This document shows, one piece after another, positions 35,794 to 43,932 of a DNA stretch of 64,000 nucleotides. The translations under genes and the position numbers were made by a program. Numbering within the stretch: position 1 is the first letter of the stretch; the number at the start of each line of letters is the position of its first letter. This DNA comes from Puniceibacterium sp. IMCC21224 (GTDB lineage Bacteria; Pseudomonadota; Alphaproteobacteria; Rhodobacterales; Rhodobacteraceae), in the NCBI RefSeq assembly GCF_001038505.1, contig NZ_LDPY01000001.1, forward strand, positions 2,480,001 through 2,544,000, given 5' to 3'. Under the pieces are notes generated by a model. That model was given only the letters and a program-made list of their open reading frames with translations, had not been told where the DNA came from and did not search any database.

Positions 35794-35856
35794 ATGGAGT
35801 GCCCGACAGTGACACCGCTAGTCGTAATTGTAGGAAAGATGCGCATGGGCCGGTAA
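35794..35856 (+). CDS. Leader peptide of the ilvBN attenuator
   Basis: A 20-codon open frame beginning MECPTVTP and containing the run Leu-Val-Val-Ile-Val at 35818-35832, then GKMRMGR and a TAA stop. A run of all three branched-chain amino acids is diagnostic of a transcription-attenuation leader for branched-chain biosynthesis. Ribosomes short of charged tRNA would stall here and leave the sequence from 35841 free. No clear Shine-Dalgarno is visible, consistent with a very short or absent 5' UTR. Confidence 0.75.
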   Translation: MECPTVTPLVVIVGKMRMGR

Positions 35857-35908
35857 CGGACACCCACAAGGTACCCCATGCGCCCCCGAACCCCACGGGG
35901 GCTTTTTT
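35841..35908 (+). promoter_or_regulatory. ilvBN attenuator: antiterminator stem and terminator
   Basis: GCGCATGGG at 35841-35849 pairs with CCCATGCGC at 35875-35883 (nine perfect pairs). GCCCCCG at 35882-35888 pairs with CGGGGGC at 35896-35902, followed by six T, an intrinsic terminator. The two stems share bases 35882-35883 and compete. A ribosome reaching the leader stop (35854) covers 35841-35849 and lets the terminator form. One stalled at the Val/Ile codons leaves it free and prevents termination. The logic is complete on sequence grounds. Confidence 0.75.
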
Positions 35909-35984
35909 GTGCGCAAAACATGCCGGACGGATCCACAGGGTCCCAAGGGACACAACCAATAGACGTCGTAAACGGAGACACGCG

Positions 35985-37739
35985 ATGACACGTCAGATGA
36001 CCGGAGCGCAAATAGTGATCCAAGCCCTGAAAGATCAGGGAGTGGACACAGTATTCGGATATCCCGGCGGCGCCGTGCTACCGATTTACGATGCGATCTT
36101 TCAGCAAAACGATATCCGCCACTTCCTGGTCCGTCACGAACAGGCTGCGGTGCATGCCGCCGAAGGGTACGCCCGTGCCACCGGCAAACCGGGTGTCGTC
36201 CTTGTGACCTCTGGCCCCGGCGCGACCAATGCCGTGACCGGGCTGACGGACGCGCTGATGGATTCGATCCCGATTGTTGTGCTGACCGGGCAGGTTCCGA
36301 CCTTTATGATCGGCTCTGATGCCTTTCAGGAGGCCGATACCGTCGGCATCACCCGCCCCTGCACCAAACATAACTGGCTGGTCAAAGACACGGCCAAACT
36401 CGCCTCGACCATCCATCAGGCCTTTCATGTTGCCATGTCCGGTCGTCCAGGCCCGGTGCTGATCGACATCCCCAAGGATGTGCAGTTTGCCAGCGCCGAC
36501 TATCAGCCCAAACAAAAGGCCCCCACCGGCCATTATCAGCCGCAGGTCAAGGGCGACATGGAAACGATCATCGAACTGGTCGAAGCGATCGAAAGCGCAG
36601 AACGTCCGGTGTTTTACACCGGCGGCGGCGTGATCAATTCTGGCCCTGGCGCCAGCCAGCTTCTGCGCGAGCTGGTCGAGGCGACGGGCATCCCGATCAC
36701 TTCGACCCTGATGGGCCTCGGCGCCTATCCGGCGTCGGGTAAGAACTGGCTGGGAATGCTGGGGATGCACGGGCTCTACGAGGCCAATCTGGCGATGCAT
36801 GGCTGTGATCTGATGATCAACATCGGCGCGCGGTTTGATGACCGGATCACCGGACGACTCGACGCGTTCTCGCCAAAGTCCCGCAAGGCACATGTCGACA
36901 TTGATCCGTCGTCAATCAACAAGGTCATTCGCGTCGATATGCCAATCATCGGCGATGTCGGGCATGTGCTTGAGGATATCCTCAAGGTCTGGAAATCCCG
37001 TGGCCGCAAGGTCAACACCGAAGGCCTGCGCAAATGGTGGGCGCGGATCGATGACTGGCGCAAGGTTGATTGCCTGAAATACACGCCTGATCCCAAAACC
37101 ATCAAACCGCAGCATGCCCTGTCGCGGCTTGAGGCGCTGACCAAGGGCCGGGATCGCTATATCACCACCGAAGTTGGACAGCATCAGATGTGGGCGGCCC
37201 AATACCTTGGGTTTGAGGATCCCAACCGCTGGATGACCTCTGGTGGACTGGGAACCATGGGCTACGGCTTTCCGGCGTCTATCGGCGTGCAGGTGGCGCA
37301 TCCTGACGCGCTGGTGATCAACGTCGCTGGTGAGGCGTCATGGCTGATGAACATGCAGGAAATGGGCACGGCCATGCAGTTCCGCCTGCCGGTCAAGCAG
37401 CTTATCCTGAACAACGAACGGCTGGGCATGGTGCGTCAGTGGCAGGAACTGCTGCACGGCGAACGCTACTCGCATTCATGGTCCGAAAGCCTGCCGGATT
37501 TTGTAAAACTGGCTGAGGCATTTGGCGCCAAAGGTATCCGGTGTCAGGATCCGGCCGACCTGGATGATGCCATCATGGAAATGCTGAACCACGACGGCCC
37601 GGTGATCTTTGACTGCCTGGTGGAAAAACACGAAAATTGTTTTCCGATGATTCCGTCGGGCGAGCCCCATAACAAAATGCTGTTGGGTCAGGCCTCGACC
37701 AAGGATGCCATCGGCAGCAAAGGCGCGGTGATGGTCTGA
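35985..37739 (+). CDS. ilvB: Acetolactate synthase large subunit
   Basis: Thiamine-diphosphate enzyme making acetolactate or acetohydroxybutyrate, the committed step to Val, Leu and Ile; cytoplasmic, 584 residues. The N-terminal TPP domain has VFGYPGGAVLPIYDA and the catalytic Glu in RHEQAAVHAAEGYARATG. The C-terminal domain has MTSGGLGTMGYGFPASIG and ends with the cofactor segment VAGEASWLMNMQEM. The usual GDGS/GDAS metal motif reads GEAS, an Asp to Glu change at a cofactor-contacting position. ATG 35985 has CGGAGA upstream. Controlled by the upstream attenuator. Confidence 0.95.
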   Translation: MTRQMTGAQIVIQALKDQGVDTVFGYPGGAVLPIYDAIFQQNDIRHFLVRHEQAAVHAAEGYARATGKPGVVLVTSGPGATNAVTGLTDALMDSIPIVVLTGQVPTFMIGSDAFQEADTVGITRPCTKHNWLVKDTAKLASTIHQAFHVAMSGRPGPVLIDIPKDVQFASADYQPKQKAPTGHYQPQVKGDMETIIELVEAIESAERPVFYTGGGVINSGPGASQLLRELVEATGIPITSTLMGLGAYPASGKNWLGMLGMHGLYEANLAMHGCDLMINIGARFDDRITGRLDAFSPKSRKAHVDIDPSSINKVIRVDMPIIGDVGHVLEDILKVWKSRGRKVNTEGLRKWWARIDDWRKVDCLKYTPDPKTIKPQHALSRLEALTKGRDRYITTEVGQHQMWAAQYLGFEDPNRWMTSGGLGTMGYGFPASIGVQVAHPDALVINVAGEASWLMNMQEMGTAMQFRLPVKQLILNNERLGMVRQWQELLHGERYSHSWSESLPDFVKLAEAFGAKGIRCQDPADLDDAIMEMLNHDGPVIFDCLVEKHENCFPMIPSGEPHNKMLLGQASTKDAIGSKGAVMV

Positions 37740-37747
37740 TCCACGCC

Positions 37748-37794
37748 CAAAAGTTTTGAGAAAACTTTTGCCAGGACTTTGGAAAAGTCCTGGC
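37748..37794. repeat. Tandem double-hairpin element between ilvB and ilvN
   Basis: CAAAAGTTTT and AAAACTTTTG (37748-37757, 37761-37770) form a 10-pair stem with loop GAG. GCCAGGACTTT and AAAGTCCTGGC (37770-37780, 37784-37794) form an 11-pair stem with loop GGA. The stems abut, sharing base 37770. This compact form looks like a REP-type mobile palindromic unit or an mRNA processing/stabilising element. No second copy was found in the window. Confidence 0.6.
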
Positions 37795-37821
37795 GTCGTA
37801 CCCAGATTTAAGGAACCGCAC

Positions 37822-38382
37822 ATGTCCGCCCTACAAATCAAAAAAGGCTCGTCCAAACATTCGGCCTATAACCTGCGTCCCACATTTTCGGACGTTCAGG
37901 AAACCCACACACTCGCCGTTCTGGTCGAGAACGAGCCCGGCGTACTGGCGCGGGTTATCGGCCTCTTTGCCGGACGGGGTTACAACATCGACAGTCTGAC
38001 CGTGGCCGAGGTCGATCATTTGGGTCATCTCAGCCGCATCACCATCGTCACCACAGGTACACCGCAAGTGATTGAGCAGATCAAGGCCCAGCTTGGCCGG
38101 ATCGTGCCGGTACACGAAGTGCACGACCTCACCGTCGAAGGGGGATCGGTCGAACGGGAGCTGGCCCTGATCAAGGTCTCGGGCACAGGCGAAAAGCGGG
38201 TCGAGGCGCTGCGTCTTGCCGATATCTTTCGTGCTCAGGTGGTTGACAGCACTCTTGAGAGCTTTGTGTTTCAGATCACCGGCACACCGGAAAAAGTCGA
38301 CGCTTTTGCCGATCTCATGCGTCCCTTGGGTCTGAACGAAGTCGCCCGCACCGGCGTTGCCGCCCTGTCGCGCGGCCATTGA
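37822..38382 (+). CDS. ilvN: Acetolactate synthase small (regulatory) subunit
   Basis: Regulatory subunit that binds valine and activates the large subunit; 186 residues, alphaproteobacterial IlvH type. The N-terminal ACT domain begins HTLAVLVENEPGVLARVIGLFAGRGYNIDSL, and the C-terminal ACT-like domain includes FVFQITGTPEKVDAFADLMRPLG. ATG 37822 has AAGGAA seven bases upstream; the open frame before it is intergenic. It lies 82 bases after ilvB, separated by the double-hairpin element. A strong hairpin follows the stop. Confidence 0.95.
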   Translation: MSALQIKKGSSKHSAYNLRPTFSDVQETHTLAVLVENEPGVLARVIGLFAGRGYNIDSLTVAEVDHLGHLSRITIVTTGTPQVIEQIKAQLGRIVPVHEVHDLTVEGGSVERELALIKVSGTGEKRVEALRLADIFRAQVVDSTLESFVFQITGTPEKVDAFADLMRPLGLNEVARTGVAALSRGH

Positions 38383-38406
38383 TAGGCGCGACAGCTCACT
38401 GATCAG

Positions 38407-38436
38407 TGCGGCTGCGTCGTCTGACGACCAGCCGCA
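38407..38436 (+). terminator. Hairpin after ilvN
   Basis: TGCGGCTG/CAGCCGCA outer and GTCGT/ACGAC inner pairs form a stem with one bulged C and a CTG loop. No strong T tract follows, so it may be a Rho-dependent end or mRNA-stabilising hairpin at the 3' end of ilvBN. Confidence 0.5.
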
Positions 38437-38530
38437 TCTCTTAATCCAGATATATCCACGTCATTTCCGGTGCATACTTCGTATCACCGTTTCAGGGACT
38501 CGCGCCCATGCGGTTTTTACTGCCCCGGTC

Positions 38531-38929
38531 TCAGACCAAAATGGCCTGCACCCGCGCCTTGCCGATATAATCCGCCAGCGACACAACGCTGGCCGATGCG
38601 ACCTGACTTAGTGTGCGCTTGGGTGACTCTTCCCGGGGCGATATTGAGGCAGCCTGATTTATCAGCTTCCGGGCAATTCCCGGACAATGCGACGGCTCCA
38701 CACGTTGCGGATTGCGCGCCAAACGCAGATCACGCTCTTCGCGCAGATCAAACTGTATCAAGTCACCAGCATCCAGCGGCAACCCGTCCAGCACGCTCTG
38801 ATCGGTGTGTTCACCCAGATCGTTTTGCGAATAAAAGGCCAAGTTGCCATGATCTTCGCACCAGATGACCGCCTTGCGTTCATCGGTGTTCGTCCACAGT
38901 ACGACCCCATACATGCTTGTATTGGACAT
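38531..38929 (-). CDS. Small hypothetical protein, possible beta-barrel
   Basis: 132 residues, no signal peptide or membrane span. The first 60 residues (MYGVVLWTNTDERKAVIWCEDHGNLAFYS, then DAGDLIQFDLREERDLRLARNP) have the alternating pattern of a small beta-barrel, reminiscent of cold-shock-like folds but without the RNP motifs. The C-terminal half is Ser/Ala-rich and probably disordered. Two candidate starts, ATG 38929 and ATG 38914; ribosome-binding site spacing is poor for both. Convergent with ilvN; divergent from the HTH regulator. Function unknown. Confidence 0.65.
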   Translation of the reverse strand: MSNTSMYGVVLWTNTDERKAVIWCEDHGNLAFYSQNDLGEHTDQSVLDGLPLDAGDLIQFDLREERDLRLARNPQRVEPSHCPGIARKLINQAASISPREESPKRTLSQVASASVVSLADYIGKARVQAILV

Positions 38930-39061
38930 CTCCGAAACCCTTTGCGTCTCTTTTGTCCAACCTTGGGCGAATTCTGCTCTTGCTTACATCGCTATTACCG
39001 CGACTCCTGCTTGCATTTTGTGTCACTTCGACTATGCCTCGTTGCGAAAGAGCATCAGCCA

Positions 39062-39079
39062 TGACGCCAATTGGCGTCA
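39062..39079. promoter_or_regulatory. 18-bp perfect palindrome upstream of HTH regulator
   Basis: TGACGCCAATTGGCGTCA is perfectly self-complementary and lies 80 bases before the HTH regulator start, in the divergent region with the small gene at 38531. Size and symmetry fit a homodimer operator, most simply autoregulation by the adjacent regulator. No biochemical support. Confidence 0.65.
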
Positions 39080-39159
39080 AATCGCTGTGCATTCAGTAAA
39101 AACGCCCTTGAATGATGGCACTCTGCTCATAGACTACTAAGAAAAGATGAACTCTACCT

Positions 39160-39978
39160 ATGGTTTTCAGCCCACAAAATAGCGGATCTGCCCACAGTCC
39201 AGCCGAACTGCGCAACATGCTTGGCGCTAATCTGCGTCGCCTCACACGCGATGCAACCTCAATCTCTGCCCTTTGTCGGAATCTCGGCATCAACCGGACC
39301 CAGTTTAACCGCTACTTGTCAGGCGAAAGTTTTCCACGCCCGGACGTTCTGCACCGCATCTGTCGCTTCTTTGACGTTGATGCCCGCATCCTTCTTGAAC
39401 CGCTGGACGAAATTGACACCGTGCGCCGGGATCTCTTGCACCACCCTGCCGTTGGTGACTTTGTCGGGGCTGGCACGGTATCTTTGAGCGAGGATATCTT
39501 TCCTTCGGGATTCTACAGGTTCACCCGCCGCAGCTTTATGGACGACGATCGCTGTGTCCAAGGACTGGTCTATGTGTTTCGCAAGGATGTCTTTACCTTC
39601 ATCCGTGGCTACGAGGCCAAGGAAGCAATGCGCCAGCAGGGCCTTGCGACCGATACCCGCAGCCGCGAGTTCCGGGGTTTCGTGATTCCACAAGAGGGCG
39701 GTGTTGCGGCTCTTGTCAGCCGCCGCAACTCGCTCACCACATCGTTCAACTATCTCGCGGGCGTGCCGTCCTTTCAGAACAATTACTGGGTCGGTTATGC
39801 CGCCCGTACAGTCCGTGAAAGCGTCACTGGCCGACGGATCGCTCGGCTGGTGTATGAATACCTCGGCAACGATTTAGCAAAGGTCATGCCAGCCGCCCGG
39901 CAAGCAGGATTCTGCAAAGTTGAAGACTTGATCCCGTTTCACCGCACCCAATTGCGGCTGGACGAACCTTTTGTCTAA
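39160..39978 (+). CDS. XRE-type HTH transcriptional regulator with unknown C-terminal domain
   Basis: 272 residues. The N-terminal helix-turn-helix at about 15-75 includes NLRRLTRDATSISALCRNLGINRTQFNRYLSGESFPRPDVLHRICRFFD, here cited in part, an XRE/Cro-like fold. Residues 80-272 form a separate domain (GFYRFTRRSFMDDDRCVQGLVYVF; SFNYLAGVPSFQNNYWVGYA) that I do not recognise and may bind a ligand or mediate dimerisation. Start ATG 39160 is directly at the frame opening; no strong ribosome-binding site. The 18-bp palindrome upstream is a likely operator. Confidence 0.82.
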   Translation: MVFSPQNSGSAHSPAELRNMLGANLRRLTRDATSISALCRNLGINRTQFNRYLSGESFPRPDVLHRICRFFDVDARILLEPLDEIDTVRRDLLHHPAVGDFVGAGTVSLSEDIFPSGFYRFTRRSFMDDDRCVQGLVYVFRKDVFTFIRGYEAKEAMRQQGLATDTRSREFRGFVIPQEGGVAALVSRRNSLTTSFNYLAGVPSFQNNYWVGYAARTVRESVTGRRIARLVYEYLGNDLAKVMPAARQAGFCKVEDLIPFHRTQLRLDEPFV

Positions 39979-39988
39979 ATCAAAGCTG

Positions 39989-40050
39989 GGCCCGGTGCGC
40001 TGATCGTTCGACGAAAAGTCACCGGGCCTGCCTGACGCCAAAAGGCAGGC
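39989..40050. terminator. Convergent hairpin pair between the HTH gene and prfB
   Basis: GGCCCGGTG at 39989-39997 pairs with CACCGGGCC at 40020-40028, and GCCTGCC at 40026-40032 pairs with GGCAGGC at 40044-40050. The arms overlap by three bases, so the two stems compete. They fill most of the 76-base gap between two convergent genes and could end both transcripts. Confidence 0.55.
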
Positions 40051-40054
40051 GCGC

Positions 40055-41182
40055 TCAGTCGCGTTGCTGGGCGTCGGCGCGGGATTTACCCGAAACGTTC
40101 AGCGCCAGAGTTGCGGCCATAAACGGGTCGAGATCGCCGTCAAGAACCCCCTTGGTGTCCGAAGTTTCATGCTGGGTGCGCAGGTCCTTGACCATTTGGT
40201 AGGGCTGCAACACGTAAGACCGGATCTGGTTCCCCCAGCCTGCATCGCCCTTGGCCTCATGCGCCGCGTTGATATCCGCGTGGCGACGGTCCAGTTCCAG
40301 CTGATAGAGCCGCGATTTCAACGCCTTCATCGCGATATCGCGGTTCTGGTGCTGGGACTTCTCAGAGCTGGTGACAACGATGCCGGTGGGATGGTGGGTG
40401 ATCCGCACAGCCGAATCCGTGGTATTCACGTGCTGCCCGCCCGCACCCGAACTGCGGTAGGTATCAATGCGGATATCGTTGGGGTTCACCTCGATCTCGA
40501 TATTGTCATCCACGACCGGATAGACCCAGATTGACGAAAATGAGGTATGGCGCTTGGCCGCTGAATCGTAAGGCGAGATCCGCACCAGCCGGTGGACACC
40601 GGATTCCGATTTCAGCCAGCCATAGGCGTTGGGGCCGCTGATCTTGTAGGCTGCGGATTTGATACCGGTCTCGTCGCCCGCGCTCTCTGATTGCAGTTCG
40701 ACCTTGTAGCCCTTTTTCTCGGCCCAGCGGACATACATCCGTGCCAGCATCGACGCCCAGTCGCAACTCTCGGTGCCGCCGGCGCCTGCGTTGATTTCAA
40801 GAAAGGTGTCGTTGCCGTCGGCCTCACCATCCAGCAGGGCCTCAAGCTCTTTGACACCGGCCGTCGCTTCGAGTGCTTTCAGCGCCGCTTCGGCTTCGGC
40901 GACCACCTCGGCATCATCTTCCATCTCACCCATTTCGATAAGTTCGAGGTTGTCCGCCAGTTCCTGCTTGATCGAGGTATAGGTTTCCATCGCGTCGACC
41001 AGCATCTGCCGTTCACGCATCAGTTTCTGCGCCGCTTCGGGATCGTTCCACAGGTTAGGATCCTCAACCCGGGCGTTGAATTCCTCGAGCCGGTGCGGGG
41101 CGGTGTCCCAGTCCAGCCGCTGACGCAGCAGATCAAGCGATTTCTCGATCTTGTCGACATGGTTCTGAAGCTCTGCGCGCAT
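40055..41182 (-). CDS. prfB: Peptide chain release factor 2
   Basis: Class I release factor recognising UAA and UGA, 375 residues, cytoplasmic. The catalytic GGQ is in [15 protein letters not shown]. The stop-recognition loop reads [15 protein letters not shown], so the usual SPF tripeptide is SPY. The complete protein is in one frame from [11 protein letters not shown], so there is no internal TGA and no programmed +1 frameshift as in E. coli. Downstream of PBP1A and amidase genes on the same strand, an arrangement common in alphaproteobacteria. Confidence 0.95.
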   Translation of the reverse strand: MRAELQNHVDKIEKSLDLLRQRLDWDTAPHRLEEFNARVEDPNLWNDPEAAQKLMRERQMLVDAMETYTSIKQELADNLELIEMGEMEDDAEVVAEAEAALKALEATAGVKELEALLDGEADGNDTFLEINAGAGGTESCDWASMLARMYVRWAEKKGYKVELQSESAGDETGIKSAAYKISGPNAYGWLKSESGVHRLVRISPYDSAAKRHTSFSSIWVYPVVDDNIEIEVNPNDIRIDTYRSSGAGGQHVNTTDSAVRITHHPTGIVVTSSEKSQHQNRDIAMKALKSRLYQLELDRRHADINAAHEAKGDAGWGNQIRSYVLQPYQMVKDLRTQHETSDTKGVLDGDLDPFMAATLALNVSGKSRADAQQRD

Positions 41183-41268
41183 GAGGGGGTCCTGTCAGTC
41201 CTGCTAAGGCCTGCCTGATACCAAGCCAGCGCGTCCGGGACAAGATCAGCCTTTTTGCAGACCTTTGC

Positions 41269-43821
41269 TCAGTACAGACCACCCGAACTGAGGGACCCAA
41301 AGCTGGCCTTGGGCCCGACCACAGCCTTTTTGCCTGAGGATGTGGTGACCTGCCGCGCGGTACCGCCATCTGGCTGGATGATGTCGAAATTACCACCCAT
41401 GGCAAAGCCACCGTCGAACTGGATGCCAAAGATCGGCTCTTCGCCTTCGCGGAAACATTCGGACACCACATTGGCACCGCTGGCCCCATTGCCCAGACGG
41501 GCGCCGGTAAAGCGGTCGATATTGATGAACTGGCACGAGGTCGGGACCTTGAATTTGCCACCGCCGTATTTCTTGACCGCCTGCAGCATGAACTGCTGAA
41601 ACACCGGGCCGCACATACCGCCACCTGATGCGCCGCGCCCCATGTTGCGTGGCTGATCGTAGCCGATATAGCAGCCCGCGACGATATTGCTGGTAAAGCC
41701 GACGAACCAGACATCCTTGGAATCGTTGGTGGTGCCGGTCTTACCTGCGGTTGGAACCGGCAGGTTGACAGTACGGCGGGCGGTCCCGCGTGAGACCACC
41801 CCTTCGAGCATGGAGGTCAGCTGATACGCGGTCACCGGGTCCATAACACGTTCGCGGTTGGACACGATGCGCGGACTGCGATCTGACGCGATGTTCAGAT
41901 CGTCGCAATTCACGCAGTCGCGTTTGTCATGCCGGTAGACAGTGTTGCCGTAACGATCCTGCACCCGGTCAACCAGAGTGGGTTCCACCCGCTCACCGCC
42001 ATTGGCGAACATCGCATAGGCCGCTACCATTTTGAAAATCGTCGTTTCCTCGGACCCCAGTGCATTGGCCAGCACCCGGCTCATGTGATCATACACGCCG
42101 AATTTCTCGGCATACCGCGCGACGGTGTCCATTCCGACCTCTTGGGCAAGGCGGATGGTCATCAGGTTGCGCGACTGTTCGATGCCGGTGCGCAACGGCG
42201 TTGGGCCGTAAAAGGTGTTCGACGCGTTCTTGGGACGCCACACACCCTGCGGCGTGTTGATCTCGATCGGGGCGTCCACCACGATGGTCGCCGGGCTATA
42301 GCCGCTGTCCAGTGCCGAAGCGTAAACAAAGGGTTTAAAGCTGGACCCCGGCTGACGTTTCGCCTGCGTTGCACGGTTGAACACCGAATGCTGATAGCTG
42401 AAACCGCCCTGCATCGCGATCACCCGGCCAGTGTTGACGTCCATCGCCATGAACCCGCCCTGCACCGCGGGCACCTGGCGCAACGTCCAGCGGATGAACG
42501 ACCCGTCGCTGTCAGCGGTCATGCGGCGGACCAACACCACCTCGCCCACAGCCAGAAGGTCACCCGCGACCTGCGCTTTGCGCCCCAGCTTGCCAGTTGG
42601 CAAACGCTTGCGCGCCCATTGGACGTCCTTGGCGGGAATCCAGTGGCCATCCTGATCCTCGGCGACGTTTTCGATCCCGATACGGGCCTCGTTCGCACCA
42701 ACTTCGAGGACAACTGCCGGATACCATTGGTTTTCGAGGTCGACATCGCGTGACACCGACACCGATCCCAACGCCTCGCGCCAGGCGGCTTCGGACCCCA
42801 GCTGGTCGACCGGGATCGTCTTGCCCGTGCCACGCCAGATGCCCAGACTGCGGTCATAGCTTTCAAGCGCGGTGCGCAGCGCCTTGGCCGCCTCGACCTG
42901 CATTTCGGGATCAATTGTGGCGCGGACCGAAAAACCGCCGGAAAAGAATTCGCCCTCACCGAAATCACGGCTCAACTGGCGGCGGATTTCGTCGGTGAAA
43001 TAATCGCGCGGTGGCAGGCTGGCCTGGAACGGATCAAAGTCGCCGTTCTGAACCGATTCCAGTGGCGCTGCGACCTCCTGTTCGTAGACCGCTTGGGTGA
43101 TATAACCATTCTCTTCCATCTCGCGCAGGACAAAGTCGCGGCGCTGGGTCACGCGTTCCTTGGCGCGAACCGGATGGAAATCGGACGGCGCCTTGGGCAG
43201 CGAGGCCAGAAACGCCGCCTCGTGCGGTGACAGGTCTGCCAGAGATTTATTGAAATAGGTCTGTGCGGCGGCCGTCACACCATACGAATTCTGGCCCAGA
43301 AAAATCTCGTTCAGGTACAGTTCAAGGATCTTGTCCTTGCTCAGCGTTTCCTCAAGCCGGGTGGCGAGGATGATTTCCTTGATCTTACGCTCGGCGCGCC
43401 GGTCGCCCGACAACAGAAAGTTCTTCATAACCTGCTGGGTGATGGTCGAGGCACCGCGCACATCGCGCCCGCGCGTGCGCACGGCGTCGATGGCCGCAGC
43501 CGCAATGCCGCGAAGGTCATAGCCCTGATGGGAATAGAAATTCTTGTCCTCGGCGCTGATGAACGCCTCTTTGACCAGATCCGGGATTTCGTTCGCCGGA
43601 GTGAACAGGCGGCGTTCCTGCGCGAATTCATCGATGATCCGGCCTTCGGTCGAATAGATCCGACTGATGGTCGGGGGCGTATATTGTGCCAGACTTTCGT
43701 GGCTGGGCAGATCGCGGCCATACATCCAGAAGACCGCCCCAATGGTCACAGCCACCATAAACAGGCCGAGCGTCAGCACACTGAAAATTGCTCCGAAAAA
43801 GGACAGGATAAATCTGGTCAC
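41269..43821 (-). CDS. mrcA: Bifunctional class A penicillin-binding protein (PBP1A)
   Basis: Inner-membrane glycosyltransferase/transpeptidase that polymerises and cross-links peptidoglycan, 850 residues. TM near 5-30 (FGAIFSVLTLGLFMVAVTIGAVFWMYG). The GT51 domain has EDKNFYSHQGYDLRG and STITQQVMKNFLLSGDRRAERK. The transpeptidase domain has the catalytic Ser in QPGSSFKPFVYASAL, SRNL and KTGTTNDSKDVWFVG. An OB-like insert lies between domains, and the C-terminus is Gly-rich. ATG 43821. Between the amidase and prfB genes. Confidence 0.96.
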   Translation of the reverse strand: MTRFILSFFGAIFSVLTLGLFMVAVTIGAVFWMYGRDLPSHESLAQYTPPTISRIYSTEGRIIDEFAQERRLFTPANEIPDLVKEAFISAEDKNFYSHQGYDLRGIAAAAIDAVRTRGRDVRGASTITQQVMKNFLLSGDRRAERKIKEIILATRLEETLSKDKILELYLNEIFLGQNSYGVTAAAQTYFNKSLADLSPHEAAFLASLPKAPSDFHPVRAKERVTQRRDFVLREMEENGYITQAVYEQEVAAPLESVQNGDFDPFQASLPPRDYFTDEIRRQLSRDFGEGEFFSGGFSVRATIDPEMQVEAAKALRTALESYDRSLGIWRGTGKTIPVDQLGSEAAWREALGSVSVSRDVDLENQWYPAVVLEVGANEARIGIENVAEDQDGHWIPAKDVQWARKRLPTGKLGRKAQVAGDLLAVGEVVLVRRMTADSDGSFIRWTLRQVPAVQGGFMAMDVNTGRVIAMQGGFSYQHSVFNRATQAKRQPGSSFKPFVYASALDSGYSPATIVVDAPIEINTPQGVWRPKNASNTFYGPTPLRTGIEQSRNLMTIRLAQEVGMDTVARYAEKFGVYDHMSRVLANALGSEETTIFKMVAAYAMFANGGERVEPTLVDRVQDRYGNTVYRHDKRDCVNCDDLNIASDRSPRIVSNRERVMDPVTAYQLTSMLEGVVSRGTARRTVNLPVPTAGKTGTTNDSKDVWFVGFTSNIVAGCYIGYDQPRNMGRGASGGGMCGPVFQQFMLQAVKKYGGGKFKVPTSCQFINIDRFTGARLGNGASGANVVSECFREGEEPIFGIQFDGGFAMGGNFDIIQPDGGTARQVTTSSGKKAVVGPKASFGSLSSGGLY

Positions 43822-43932
43822 GCGGCACGGCTCTCTGACTGGGTTGCACGGGGTGACTTATACCGCAGGCGCGCCCGCGTCAAAACACAACGTTGCGTGT
43901 GATGGCCGGTTCCTGCCACCGACCACTGCCCC

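Noticed and set aside
40055..41182. Programmed frameshift in prfB
   Set aside because: The whole protein is in one frame, with no in-frame TGA near codon 26.
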